Below, piece after piece: positions 8,420-16,365 of a DNA stretch of 64,000 nucleotides. Each line of letters begins with the position of its first letter. The first letter of the stretch is position 1. The stretch spans positions 1-64,000 of the forward strand of contig JAHDWA010000051.1 in NCBI GenBank assembly GCA_023382535.1. The letters are read 5' to 3'. Both the position numbers and the translations under genes were made by a program. The notes under the pieces are model-generated. The model had not been told where the DNA came from and did no database searches. It saw only the letters and a list, made by a program, of their open reading frames with translations. This stretch comes from Anaerolineae bacterium (GTDB lineage Bacteria; Chloroflexota; Anaerolineae; 4572-78; J111).

Positions 8420-10381
8420 ATGAAAACGATCAAAACTTGGTTAAACAATCCCTTACAGCGCCGGCAGGCGTTGACCGCAGCCAGCGGAATGCTGATCCTG
8501 GTCGGGCTGGCGGCCGACTACCTGGGCGCTTCGTCCACCCTCTACACCAGCTCCATGGTGGGGGCCGCTTTGCTGGCGGGGTCGGATATTGCCTTACGGG
8601 CCTGGGCGGCCTTGCGGCACCGACATATCAGCATCGAACTCCTGGTCACCGTGGCCACAGTGGGAGCGCTGCTGATCGGCGAAGTTTGGGAGGCGGCGGC
8701 AGTGACCTTTCTGTTTATGCTGGGAGCTTACCTGGAAGCCCGCACCCTCAACCGGACCCGCCAGACCTTGCAGCAATTGTTCGACCTCGCTCCGACCACG
8801 GCTATCGTCCAACGTGAAGGCCAACAGGTCGAGGTCCTGGCCCACGAGGTTCAACCCGGCGAAACGGTATTGATCAAACCGGGGACCAAGATTCCCGTAG
8901 ACGGCGAAGTGGTTGACGGCCGGGCCGCCGTGGACGAGAGCCCCATCACCGGGGAGTCTATGCCTGTCGAAAAGACAAAGGGCGCGACCGTCTATGCCGG
9001 GACGGTTAGCCAGAACGGGCTGCTCCAGGTGCGGGTCACCGGGGCGGGCGCCGATACCACCCTGGCTCGCATCATTCACCGGGTGGAGGAAGCTCAGGAG
9101 GAGAAGGCCCCCACCCAGCGCTTTATTGAGCGCTTTGCCCGCTGGTACACCCCGGCCATTATGGGGTTGAGCCTGGTCGCTTTTCTGTTTACCTACGATA
9201 TCAAGTTGGCTCTGACCCTGTTGGTCATCGGCTGTCCGGGTGCTCTGGTCATTTCGACCCCGGTCTCGGTGGTGGCCGGGATTGGTCGGGCCGCTAAACG
9301 GGGTATTTTGATCAAGGGGGGCGAATACCTGGAAAATGCCGGCAAGATTACCGCCCTGGCCCTGGATAAGACCGGGACCTTGACCCAGGGCCAGCCGCGT
9401 TTGACCGATGTTATTGCCCTGCACTCTGTCCTGGTCCCGGCCGGTAACCTGATAGAGGTTGGGGACAGGATGGCGGGTAGGGTTACCGCGCCGGCAACCA
9501 ACGGTAAGGGGAGCGGCCGGTGGGATGAGGCCCAACAGGAGGTGTTGCGCTGGGCGGCCATTGCCGAAGCCGGTTCGGAGCATCCCCTGGCTCGGCCCAT
9601 CTTGGCCGAAGCAGCCCCTCTTGGCCTGATCCCCTCCGCCGAGACCTTTGAGACCTGCACCGGGCGCGGCGTCCGGGCCACCTACCAGGGGCACATTATT
9701 GGCGTGGGGACCGCCGAGTTGATGGACAAGCTGGGCGTAGTCGTTCAGCCTGAGGTCGAAGCAACCCTGGCTCAACTGAAAACGGCCGGCAAAACCGCCG
9801 TCCTGGTCGCCCTGGATGGCCTGGTATTAGGCATTCTGGGCATCGCCGACCCGCTGCGGCCGGCGGCTCCGACCATGCTCCGCCAATTAAAGGCTGTGGG
9901 ATTAGAGCGGATCGTCATGCTGACCGGCGATGACCGGCGCACCGCTCAGGCCATTGCCGCCGAAGCGGGCGTGACCGAAATCTACGCCGAGCTGCTGCCG
10001 GAGGACAAACTGGCCGTTATCCGCCGCTTGCAGGCCGAAGGTCACATCGTGGCCATGGCCGGCGACGGCATCAACGACGCCCCGGCGCTGGCCGCAGCCG
10101 ACATTGGCCTGGCCATGGGCGCCGCCGGGACCGATGTGGCCCTGGAAACGGCCGACATTGCCCTGATGGCCGATGACCTGTTGAAAATCCCGGAGGCGAT
10201 TGGTCTGTCCAAAGCCACCCTGCGCAACATCCGCCAAAACGTGGTCATCGCCCTGGTCACGGTCGCCGGTCTGCTGGCCGGGGTGCTGCTGGGCGAGGTG
10301 CATATGGCCGAGGGGATGTTTATCCACGAGCTGTCGGTACTGGTGGTCATCCTCAACGGAATGCGGCTGTTACGAGCCTGA
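8420..10381 (+). CDS. P1B-type heavy-metal translocating ATPase
   Basis: 653 aa membrane pump. In order: about four N-terminal membrane helices, the actuator domain (ITGESMPVEK at ~residue 175), a membrane motif CPGALVIS (~residue 272), the phosphorylation motif DKTGTLTQG (~316), SEHPLA, GDDRRTA and GDGINDAPALAAADIG. There is no N-terminal metal-binding domain; a separate HMA protein is encoded upstream. CPG in place of the usual CPC differs from classical Cu/Zn pumps, so the ion is uncertain (Zn/Cd/Co/Cu). A poorly conserved ~25 residue insert (IEVGDRMAGRVTAPATNGKG) follows the phosphorylation motif. Confidence 0.9.
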   Translation: MKTIKTWLNNPLQRRQALTAASGMLILVGLAADYLGASSTLYTSSMVGAALLAGSDIALRAWAALRHRHISIELLVTVATVGALLIGEVWEAAAVTFLFMLGAYLEARTLNRTRQTLQQLFDLAPTTAIVQREGQQVEVLAHEVQPGETVLIKPGTKIPVDGEVVDGRAAVDESPITGESMPVEKTKGATVYAGTVSQNGLLQVRVTGAGADTTLARIIHRVEEAQEEKAPTQRFIERFARWYTPAIMGLSLVAFLFTYDIKLALTLLVIGCPGALVISTPVSVVAGIGRAAKRGILIKGGEYLENAGKITALALDKTGTLTQGQPRLTDVIALHSVLVPAGNLIEVGDRMAGRVTAPATNGKGSGRWDEAQQEVLRWAAIAEAGSEHPLARPILAEAAPLGLIPSAETFETCTGRGVRATYQGHIIGVGTAELMDKLGVVVQPEVEATLAQLKTAGKTAVLVALDGLVLGILGIADPLRPAAPTMLRQLKAVGLERIVMLTGDDRRTAQAIAAEAGVTEIYAELLPEDKLAVIRRLQAEGHIVAMAGDGINDAPALAAADIGLAMGAAGTDVALETADIALMADDLLKIPEAIGLSKATLRNIRQNVVIALVTVAGLLAGVLLGEVHMAEGMFIHELSVLVVILNGMRLLRA

Positions 10382-10449
10382 AGTATTAGCCTCTCAGTAA
10401 GGAGTCCCCTCCTCCCACCAGGGGGATTTGTAGACTAACTTGACCTGAC

Positions 10450-10818
10450 TTATCGCCAACTACCGCGCTTCAAGCCAGCCATAACTGCGGTATGATCCTC
10501 AAAAGTGGGTGGCGGCGTCACCACATGCAGGATGACCAGCCGGGTTTCGGCTTTGATGCCCCGTGTCTCGCCCGCCGGCACAAAGACCAGGCTGCCGGGG
10601 CCAAGCCGCGCCTCCTGTTCGCCGGCGACCACCAGCGCTTCACCTTCCATAAGCGTCAGGGTCAGGTCTACGCCGGGTTGATGCACCGGGATAAACTGGC
10701 CTGGTTCAAAACAGGCCAGGATCACTTTAACCCGCTCATTTTCGGTCAAAACAACCGGGTTGAACCGCTGCTCGGTAAAAGCAGCGGCTTGTTGGTAGGA
10801 AGTTAGTACAATCGCCAT
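10450..10818 (-). CDS. Cupin-domain protein
   Basis: A 122 aa single cupin. Motif 1 is PVHQPGVDLTLTLMEGEA and motif 2 PGSLVFVPAGETRGI, so part of the usual His/Glu metal site is present (H, then E), although the second motif lacks the typical His. The ATG at 10818 is preceded by AGGAG. It is convergent with the P1B ATPase and is the last gene of a leftward cluster with DUF364-like and DUF2249-like genes. Substrate unknown. Confidence 0.75.
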   Translation of the reverse strand: MAIVLTSYQQAAAFTEQRFNPVVLTENERVKVILACFEPGQFIPVHQPGVDLTLTLMEGEALVVAGEQEARLGPGSLVFVPAGETRGIKAETRLVILHVVTPPPTFEDHTAVMAGLKRGSWR

Positions 10819-10830
10819 CAATCTCTCCTG

Positions 10831-11661
10831 TTAGTGAACAAATTCGGCCCTCGGCTCTCGCACCAGGCAGATTTTCTCGGCCTCTGTCTCAAAGAAGTAC
10901 CCCGAGCCGCCCTCACTGACGACTTGCAGGATCTTGTGCTGATCCAGCACCCGGATACCACCCAATACGTGGACACCCCGCTCAAAAAATGGCGGCGGCC
11001 AGGGTGAGGCCGTAGGCCCGGCCAGAATCACCGCCCGCGCGCTGCTGGCAGCCTGTAATAAATCGTCGAGGCTGCCTTCCACCAGCGCCGAGCCGGTGAT
11101 GATGACCACACTGGACTGGGCAATCGTCTCAACAGCCTGCTCCGGCGAGCGCCAAAAAGCCGCTTCATCCGGTTTGAGCGCCTGCGGGTGTTTGTCTATC
11201 ACCCACAGTTGGGCCACGTTTCCTTTGAGAGCTTTGATGAACGGCACAAATCCGCCCACCATCGCCACTTTATCTTCCGGCTGCACCCTGGCGGCAGTCA
11301 AGGCATCCAGGCCGGAAACGGCTTGCCCGCCCGGTACGCCGTGCTGGGCCATCGCCTGAGCGGAGAGAGCATTGAGAACAGCCACCCCCACGGCTCGCCG
11401 CAGCGGAACCGGCGAGAGGGCGTACCTGGCCAGGGTCCAGGCATCTTGCCCGGCCATCCGGCCCGCCGGCGGGGCTGCCGCGGCCGACTTGGGGCAGCAG
11501 ACGGTATCACTGAGGTCTCGCGGCGTAAAGGCCACGCCGACATGACCGGTGGAAAGCTGGGCGGCCGTGTAAAAGACGCCAATCCGAACGTCGGTGACGA
11601 TGATAGGTTCACCTTCAAGAACACACCATAAATCGGTCAACCAGGCTTCAACAATGCTCAT
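10831..11661 (-). CDS. DUF364/DUF4213-type protein (putative heavy-metal chelation domain)
   Basis: 276 aa soluble protein. The N-terminal part (MSIVEAWLTDLWCVLEG...VRIGVFYTAAQL) resembles the DUF4213 fold. The C-terminal Rossmann-like half (VAMVGGFVPFIKAL, VVIITGSALVEGSLDDLL, VILAGPTASPWPPPFFERGVHVLGG) matches DUF364. Family members are linked to metal or cofactor handling but not biochemically defined. The start at 11661 follows GGAGG; longer forms would run into the neighbouring gene. A CCPKSAAAAP stretch may offer a thiol ligand. Confidence 0.7.
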   Translation of the reverse strand: MSIVEAWLTDLWCVLEGEPIIVTDVRIGVFYTAAQLSTGHVGVAFTPRDLSDTVCCPKSAAAAPPAGRMAGQDAWTLARYALSPVPLRRAVGVAVLNALSAQAMAQHGVPGGQAVSGLDALTAARVQPEDKVAMVGGFVPFIKALKGNVAQLWVIDKHPQALKPDEAAFWRSPEQAVETIAQSSVVIITGSALVEGSLDDLLQAASSARAVILAGPTASPWPPPFFERGVHVLGGIRVLDQHKILQVVSEGGSGYFFETEAEKICLVREPRAEFVH

Positions 11662-11671
11662 GATGCCTCCT

Positions 11672-11941
11672 TCAAGGAGTGGTGCCCGGCCGGCCCACAC
11701 GGACTCGCCAGATCTGCGGTCCCTGCTCCAGGTAGTCCCAGGTAAACTGCCCCTCTCGCTCGAATTTGAACTGATAGTAGAGGGGCTTTGGATCGTGGTC
11801 GTTGACCAGGATGAAGGCTTCACCGGGCTTTAGATTCTCAAAGGTTTGGAAGATGAGCGGGTGGCGTTGGGGCGGCGCAACCTGGCGCACGTCCAGGACC
11901 ACCTCCTCTTGTTCCTTCGGTTGATGACTAACGTGGCTCAT
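11672..11941 (-). CDS. DUF2249-domain protein
   Basis: A 90 aa protein with the DUF2249 signature: VLDVRQVAPPQRHPLIFQTFENLKPGEAFILVNDHDPKPLYYQF followed by W.YLEQGP..WRV.VGR. These small proteins recur with cupins and hemerythrin-like proteins in nitrogen-oxide or redox-stress loci; their activity is unknown. The ATG at 11941 has GAGGAG upstream. It heads the leftward cluster, and its promoter region (11942-12266) is shared with the divergent TetR gene. Confidence 0.75.
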   Translation of the reverse strand: MSHVSHQPKEQEEVVLDVRQVAPPQRHPLIFQTFENLKPGEAFILVNDHDPKPLYYQFKFEREGQFTWDYLEQGPQIWRVRVGRPGTTP

Positions 11942-12064
11942 AAAAATTAATCTCCTCATGTTTTTCAGATTAAATAGGGGGCTTTCCATAAAATTTTGGC
12001 CGTACCCGCCCCTTTGTCAGCGAAATACACGGGTACTATAGCAAGGAGTGTTCCCAGAATATGT

Positions 12065-12188
12065 GACTTTTGTCTCAAAATCCGATAAAAGTCGAGGAAT
12101 ATCCGTCGCTCAGGTGATAGGTTATCAGCAGAAACCTGAGCGGTTTCTTTTGTAGAAGGGTGGTGAATCCGAAATCCGACAAAAGTCG
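12065..12188. promoter_or_regulatory. Three copies of a CCGACAAAAGTCGG-like motif between divergent genes
   Basis: GACTTTTGTC (12065-12074, reverse orientation), CCGATAAAAGTCG (12082-12094) and CCGACAAAAGTCG (12176-12188) lie in the gap between the DUF2249-like gene and the TetR gene. Further copies occur at 20802-20814 and 21292-21307, each upstream of a gene. The motif is an inverted repeat with an AAAA centre, which suggests a dimeric DNA-binding protein. The binder is unknown; the adjacent TetR protein is one candidate. Confidence 0.55.
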
Positions 12189-12266
12189 AGGAAATTCCTC
12201 CTGACGTGCCATAAACTGGAATCATAAATATCCAACCAAGATTGATTGCGTAAAAGAGGCTCACCT

Positions 12267-12908
12267 ATGTTAAGTGCAGCGCTAGACTTTAAGAGGCAAA
12301 TGATTGAAGCCCGTCGTACTCAAATTCTTATGGGTGCGGCCGAGGTCTTCTCGCAAAAGGGTTTTCATCAGGCCACCACCAAAGAAATCGCCCAGGCGGC
12401 GGACGTGTCCGAAGGCACAATTTATAACTACTTTAAGAACAAACGTGACATATTGGTCGCTATGATAGACCTGCTGGGCTCGGAGGCGCTCAAAGGGATG
12501 ATCCCTAATAGTCCGGCCAAAAACCCAAAAGAGTTCTTAAGCGTACTTGGTAAGGCTATGTTCCAGCTTTTGCAGGAACGGGGTCGCCTTGCTCTACCGA
12601 TCCTGGCCGAAATAGCGGCCGATGCCGAATTGCGCGCTAGGTTTTACCAAGCACTGGTCAGACCGGTGGTCGCTTCTATCGAAGCGAGCATGCAGCGTTC
12701 CACCCCTTCAAGTCAATGGCGGCGGAATGAGCCGCTGATCCTGGCCTACGCCCTCGTGGGTGGACTGCTGCTCAACTTCTTGCTCCAATCCACCCACCTG
12801 GATCCCAGATATAAAAATATCTCCGCCGACGCCATCATTGAGCAGTTAGTTTCTCACTTTTTAACCGGCCCCACGTCCAAAGAGCTGGCCTGGTTAATGA
12901 GTTCATAG
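12267..12908 (+). CDS. TetR/AcrR-family transcriptional regulator
   Basis: 213 aa. The N-terminal helix-turn-helix is canonical (ILMGAAEVFSQKGFHQATTKEIAQAADVSEGTIYNYFKNKRDIL, residues ~16-60). It is followed by an all-helical ligand domain. It lies 21 bp before the ABC-2 permease gene in the same direction, the usual arrangement of a local repressor of a drug or solvent exporter (compare YbiH/CecR in front of YbhGFSR). The ATG at 12267 is used; an upstream TTG has no ribosome site. Confidence 0.9.
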   Translation: MLSAALDFKRQMIEARRTQILMGAAEVFSQKGFHQATTKEIAQAADVSEGTIYNYFKNKRDILVAMIDLLGSEALKGMIPNSPAKNPKEFLSVLGKAMFQLLQERGRLALPILAEIAADAELRARFYQALVRPVVASIEASMQRSTPSSQWRRNEPLILAYALVGGLLLNFLLQSTHLDPRYKNISADAIIEQLVSHFLTGPTSKELAWLMSS

Positions 12909-12929
12909 TTCATTTTTGAGAGGTGTGTT

Positions 12930-14051
12930 ATGTTTCTAAGAACCCTGAGTTTAATTCGCAAAGAGTTTATTCACATCCGGCGCGACCCGCGCACCCTGGC
13001 GGTGATGATCATCACCCCCCTGATGCAACTGATTTTACTGGGCTACGCCGCCAGCACCGATATTGACCACCTGCGCACCGCCGTCTACGATGGCGACAAG
13101 AGCCAGCAGAGCCGGGCCCTGGTGGAGGCTTACCAGGCCTCCAACTATTTTGACATCATCGCCCAGGTGGAGCATGAGGACGAGGTGGCCTATCTGCTGG
13201 ATCACGGCGACGTGTATGGCGCGCTCATTATCCCTGCCGGTTACAGCCAGGATGTCCTGGCCGGCGAGTGGACCGACGTCTCCTTTGTGATTGACGGCTC
13301 CGACCCGACTGTGGCCGGGAATATCTTCGCCGCCGCCCAGTCAGTGGGCCAGGCCCACTCGACCCACCTAGTCCGCGAGGAGGCAGGCGCTTTCATGCAG
13401 CGCATGGGTGGGGTCGAAGTGCGGCCGCGGGTCTGGTACAACCCGGATATGGAAAGCACCTATTTCACCATTCCCGGCCTGATGGTCATGGTCCTGTTCC
13501 TGTTCACCACCCTCTTTACCTCCTCCTCCATCGTCCGGGAGCGGGAACTGGGCACCATCGAGCAGTTGATTGTGACCCCCATTCGTTCGATTGAGTTAGT
13601 GGTGGCTAAGGTCACGCCCTATGTGGTCATCTCCTTCTTCATCATCCTGGAGGTGCTGGTGATTGGCGTCCTGCTTTTTGGCGTGCCGGTGAATGGCAGT
13701 GTGCCGCTGCTGCTGGCGCTGTCGGCCCTCTTCCTGGTCACGGCGCTGGGCATCGGCATCTTCATCTCCAGCATTGCCAAGAGCCAGCAAGAGGCCCTGC
13801 TGATGACCTTCGCTACGGTGCTGCCGACCATTTTCCTGAGCGGCTTCTTCTTCCCCTTCGACGCCATGCCGCAGTGGCTGCAGTGGCTCAGCCACATCAT
13901 CCCGGCCCGCTACGCCCTGGTCATTGTGCGGGGGATTATGCTGAAGGGGGTGGGGGTGGAAGTTTTGGGCGAACAAATCATCGCCGTGCTCATCTTTAGT
14001 ATCATAATCATTACCTTGGCCGCCACCACCTTTAGGAAGAAGCTCGATTGA
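12930..14051 (+). CDS. ABC-2 type transporter permease (YbhS/YbhR-like)
   Basis: 373 aa. One N-terminal membrane helix (TLAVMIITPLMQLILLGYAAS) is followed by a ~150 residue extracytoplasmic domain. Five further helices lie at residues ~180-370, with the conserved SSSIVRERELGTIEQLIVTPI coupling segment. This is the YhhJ/YbhS subgroup of ABC-2 exporters. Two ATPase genes follow. YbhFSR systems normally have two permeases; only one is visible here, so it may act as a homodimer. Confidence 0.9.
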   Translation: MFLRTLSLIRKEFIHIRRDPRTLAVMIITPLMQLILLGYAASTDIDHLRTAVYDGDKSQQSRALVEAYQASNYFDIIAQVEHEDEVAYLLDHGDVYGALIIPAGYSQDVLAGEWTDVSFVIDGSDPTVAGNIFAAAQSVGQAHSTHLVREEAGAFMQRMGGVEVRPRVWYNPDMESTYFTIPGLMVMVLFLFTTLFTSSSIVRERELGTIEQLIVTPIRSIELVVAKVTPYVVISFFIILEVLVIGVLLFGVPVNGSVPLLLALSALFLVTALGIGIFISSIAKSQQEALLMTFATVLPTIFLSGFFFPFDAMPQWLQWLSHIIPARYALVIVRGIMLKGVGVEVLGEQIIAVLIFSIIIITLAATTFRKKLD

Positions 14052-14069
14052 GCGCGGCACAGGCTGAAA

Positions 14070-14267
14070 ATGGGGGGCAGAAAGATCGTTCTGGAATTGA
14101 GCGAGCACGAGGCGTTGCGCCTGCTGGAGCTGATCAAGCAACAGATGGACGCCGACGAGCAAGTCTGGCGGCCGTATTGGGAACGCCAGGCCCACCACCT
14201 CCAACAATGCCTCGAGCGGGCTTCAGTAGAAGTAAAAACAGAGGACAATTATGACCAACGAGAATGA
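14070..14267 (+). CDS. Small hypothetical protein in the exporter operon
   Basis: 65 aa, charged, probably two helices (LSEHEALRLLELIKQQMDADEQVWRPYWERQAHHLQQCLERA). The ATG is at 14070, 18 bases after the permease stop, and the 3' end overlaps the ATPase start by 17 bases, which suggests translational coupling. No family is recognised. The ribosome site is weak, so it could be spurious, but tight packing in the operon supports it. Confidence 0.5.
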   Translation: MGGRKIVLELSEHEALRLLELIKQQMDADEQVWRPYWERQAHHLQQCLERASVEVKTEDNYDQRE

Positions 14268-15216
14268 GACCATCATCAAAACCGAGCAACTGACCAAACA
14301 ATTCGGCCCGGTCGTAGCCGTAGATCACCTGGAACTGGAGATCAAAAAAGGCGAAATCTTTGGCCTGGTCGGGCCGGACGGAGCCGGTAAAACCACGACC
14401 CTGCGCATGCTGGCGGCGATTATGGACCCGACCGCCGGCAGCGCCCGCATCGCCGGTTACGACCTGCGCCAGGAGCCGGAGCGGATCAAGGCCCACATCG
14501 GCTACATGGCCCAGCAGTTTGCCCTCTACGGCGACCTGACCGTGCTGGAAAACATCAACTTCTTTGGCGATGTGTTTGGGGTGAAGGGCAAAGCCCGCCA
14601 AGAGCGCACGGAGCGCCTGCTCAACTTTGCCCGCCTGACCGAGTTTACCAAGCGGCCCGCCGGCCGGCTGTCCGGGGGCATGAAAAAGAAGCTGGGGCTG
14701 GCCTGCGCCCTGATCCACTCGCCGGCGGTGCTCTACCTGGACGAGCCGACCACCGGGGTGGACCCGGTCTCGCGGCGCGAGTTCTGGGACATCCTGGCCG
14801 ATTTGCACGTCGAGGGCACGACCATCCTGGTCAGCACGCCCTACATGGACGAGGCCGAGCGCAGCGCCCGCGTCGGGTTGATGTACGGCGGCCGGCTGAT
14901 CGAGGTGGGCACACCTAACCAGATCAAGGCCCTGCTGCCGGGCGAGTTAGTTGAGTTCCGGCCGGAGTCGGAACGGTTTCACGGCGTCGGCCTGCTGCGC
15001 CAGGCCAACCGGATTTTGACCCAGCAGGCCGGCGTGCTGGAGGTTCAAACCTATGGCGACCTGCTGCACGTTTTTGTAGACAGCGTCAGCCAGCGCCGGC
15101 CGCAGCTTGAAGCCGCCTTGGCCGCCGAGCAGATCGCGATGACCAACTTCCGCCAGACCGTGCCCCGGATGGAGGAGGCGTTTATCTCGTTGATTGGCAA
15201 GATGGAAGAAGCGTGA
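14251..15216 (+). CDS. ABC transporter ATP-binding protein (YbhF N-half-like)
   Basis: 321 aa with a complete nucleotide-binding domain: Walker A GPDGAGKTTT, Q-loop YMAQQFALYGDLTV, signature LSGGMKKKLGLA, Walker B VLYLDEPTTGVD and an H-loop position replaced (STPYMDEAE, Pro where His is usual). The GPDGAGKTT P-loop is typical of the N-terminal half of YbhF. The missing switch His suggests that this subunit may be the degenerate partner of the second ATPase; that is inference. Confidence 0.88.
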   Translation: MTNENETIIKTEQLTKQFGPVVAVDHLELEIKKGEIFGLVGPDGAGKTTTLRMLAAIMDPTAGSARIAGYDLRQEPERIKAHIGYMAQQFALYGDLTVLENINFFGDVFGVKGKARQERTERLLNFARLTEFTKRPAGRLSGGMKKKLGLACALIHSPAVLYLDEPTTGVDPVSRREFWDILADLHVEGTTILVSTPYMDEAERSARVGLMYGGRLIEVGTPNQIKALLPGELVEFRPESERFHGVGLLRQANRILTQQAGVLEVQTYGDLLHVFVDSVSQRRPQLEAALAAEQIAMTNFRQTVPRMEEAFISLIGKMEEA

Positions 15217-15257
15217 TACGTGATGCGTAAAACGTAAATTCACGCATCACGTATCAC
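15213..15257. repeat. 16 bp perfect inverted repeat between the ATPase genes
   Basis: GTGATACGTGATGCGT (15213-15228) pairs perfectly with ACGCATCACGTATCAC (15242-15257) around a 13-base loop, overlapping the stop codon of the first ATPase. There is no T-run, so it is more likely an mRNA stabilising or processing hairpin, or a repeat remnant, than a terminator. Confidence 0.7.
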
Positions 15258-15281
15258 GCATCACAATGGAGGTAATAAACA

Positions 15282-16244
15282 ATGACAACAGCAACTACTC
15301 CCAACAGCCCGGCCATCGAAGTCGCCGGCCTGACCAAAAAATTCGGCGACTTCGTGGCCGTCAACAACGTCAGTTTTGAAGTTCCCCGCGGCCAGATTTT
15401 TGGCTTTCTGGGGCCGAACGGGGCGGGCAAAACCACCACCATCCGCATGCTGCTGGGGCTGCTGGCCCCGACCGGCGGCACGGCCACTGTTATCGGCTTT
15501 GACGTGGTCAAAGAAACGGAAGTGATGCGGAAGCGCATCGGCTACATGACCCAGAAGTTCAGCCTCTACAACGACCTGACGGTGGCCGAGAACCTGGACT
15601 TTTACGGCGGCGTCTACGGCGTGGCCGGCCCCAAACTGCAAGAGCGCAAACAGTATATCCTGAAGATGGCCGGGCTGACCGGGCGGGAGCGGGAGCGCAC
15701 CCGCAACCTGTCCGGCGGCTGGAAGCAGCGCCTGGCTCTTGGGGCGGCCATTATCCACGAACCGGAAGCCCTCTTCCTGGATGAGCCGACCGCCGGGGTG
15801 GACCCCATCTCGCGCCGGGCCTTCTGGGAACTGATCTACGAGCTGGCCGAAGGCGGCACGACCATCCTGGTCACGACCCACTACATGGACGAGGCCGAAC
15901 ACTGCCAGGAATTGGTCTTCATTCAGCGGGGCAACCTGGTGGCCCAGGGGTCGCCGGAAGAGGTTAAAGTCACCCAGATGCATGGCGACGTGGTCGAAGT
16001 GGATACCGACAACGCCGGCCAGGCCATCCCTCTGCTGCGCAACTTGAACCTTTTTGAAGAGGTGGCGCTGTACGGCTCGCTCATCCACGTGGTCACGGCC
16101 AATGCGCAGGAGCACATCCCCCTGATCAAACAAACCCTGACCGGCCACGGGCTGAACGTGACCTCGGTCGAGCGGATCGCCCCCTCGCTGGAAGATGTCT
16201 TCATCTCCAGCGCCCGGGAGGCGGAGAAAGTCGTTGGAAGATAG
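15282..16244 (+). CDS. ABC transporter ATP-binding protein (YbhF C-half-like)
   Basis: 320 aa with all nucleotide-binding motifs: Walker A GPNGAGKTTT, Q-loop YMTQKFSLYNDLTV, signature LSGGWKQRLALG, Walker B LFLDEPTAGVD and the H-loop His (TTHYMDEAE). It is closely related to the preceding ATPase over most of its length. Together they correspond to the two fused halves of YbhF, here as separate genes, and probably form a heterodimer energising the ABC-2 permease. GGAGGT precedes the ATG at 15282. Confidence 0.9.
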   Translation: MTTATTPNSPAIEVAGLTKKFGDFVAVNNVSFEVPRGQIFGFLGPNGAGKTTTIRMLLGLLAPTGGTATVIGFDVVKETEVMRKRIGYMTQKFSLYNDLTVAENLDFYGGVYGVAGPKLQERKQYILKMAGLTGRERERTRNLSGGWKQRLALGAAIIHEPEALFLDEPTAGVDPISRRAFWELIYELAEGGTTILVTTHYMDEAEHCQELVFIQRGNLVAQGSPEEVKVTQMHGDVVEVDTDNAGQAIPLLRNLNLFEEVALYGSLIHVVTANAQEHIPLIKQTLTGHGLNVTSVERIAPSLEDVFISSAREAEKVVGR

Positions 16245-16345
16245 GAGTAAGGAGTAAGGAGTAGGAAGTAAGGGGAAACTTTTTCTTTCCCCTACTCCTT
16301 AGAGCGCTTCGCCTCCCCTTGGGGGACTCCCTACTACCTACTCCC
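16245..16345. repeat. Low-complexity purine/pyrimidine hairpin between operon genes
   Basis: GTAAGGAGTA-type direct repeats (16246-16275) face CCCCTACTCC and CTACTCCC-type repeats (16286-16345), forming a long imperfect hairpin. A similar block stands in the next gap (17767-17850). No T-run terminator is seen, and the next gene's ribosome site follows directly. Confidence 0.6.
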
Positions 16346-16365
16346 TTATTATGGAGGTAAAAAAG

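Noticed and set aside
8594..9775. Long antisense reading frame opposite the P1B ATPase
   Set aside because: It mirrors a GC-rich real gene, has no ribosome site or recognisable domain and is rich in Gly/Gln typical of antisense frames.
11965..12264. Leftward 99-codon frame between the DUF2249-like and TetR genes
   Set aside because: It covers the repeated regulatory motifs, has no ribosome site and its sequence does not look like a protein.
15261..16148. Long antisense reading frame opposite the second ATPase
   Set aside because: It is a shadow of the well-supported ATPase gene; similar mirror frames occur opposite most GC-rich genes here.
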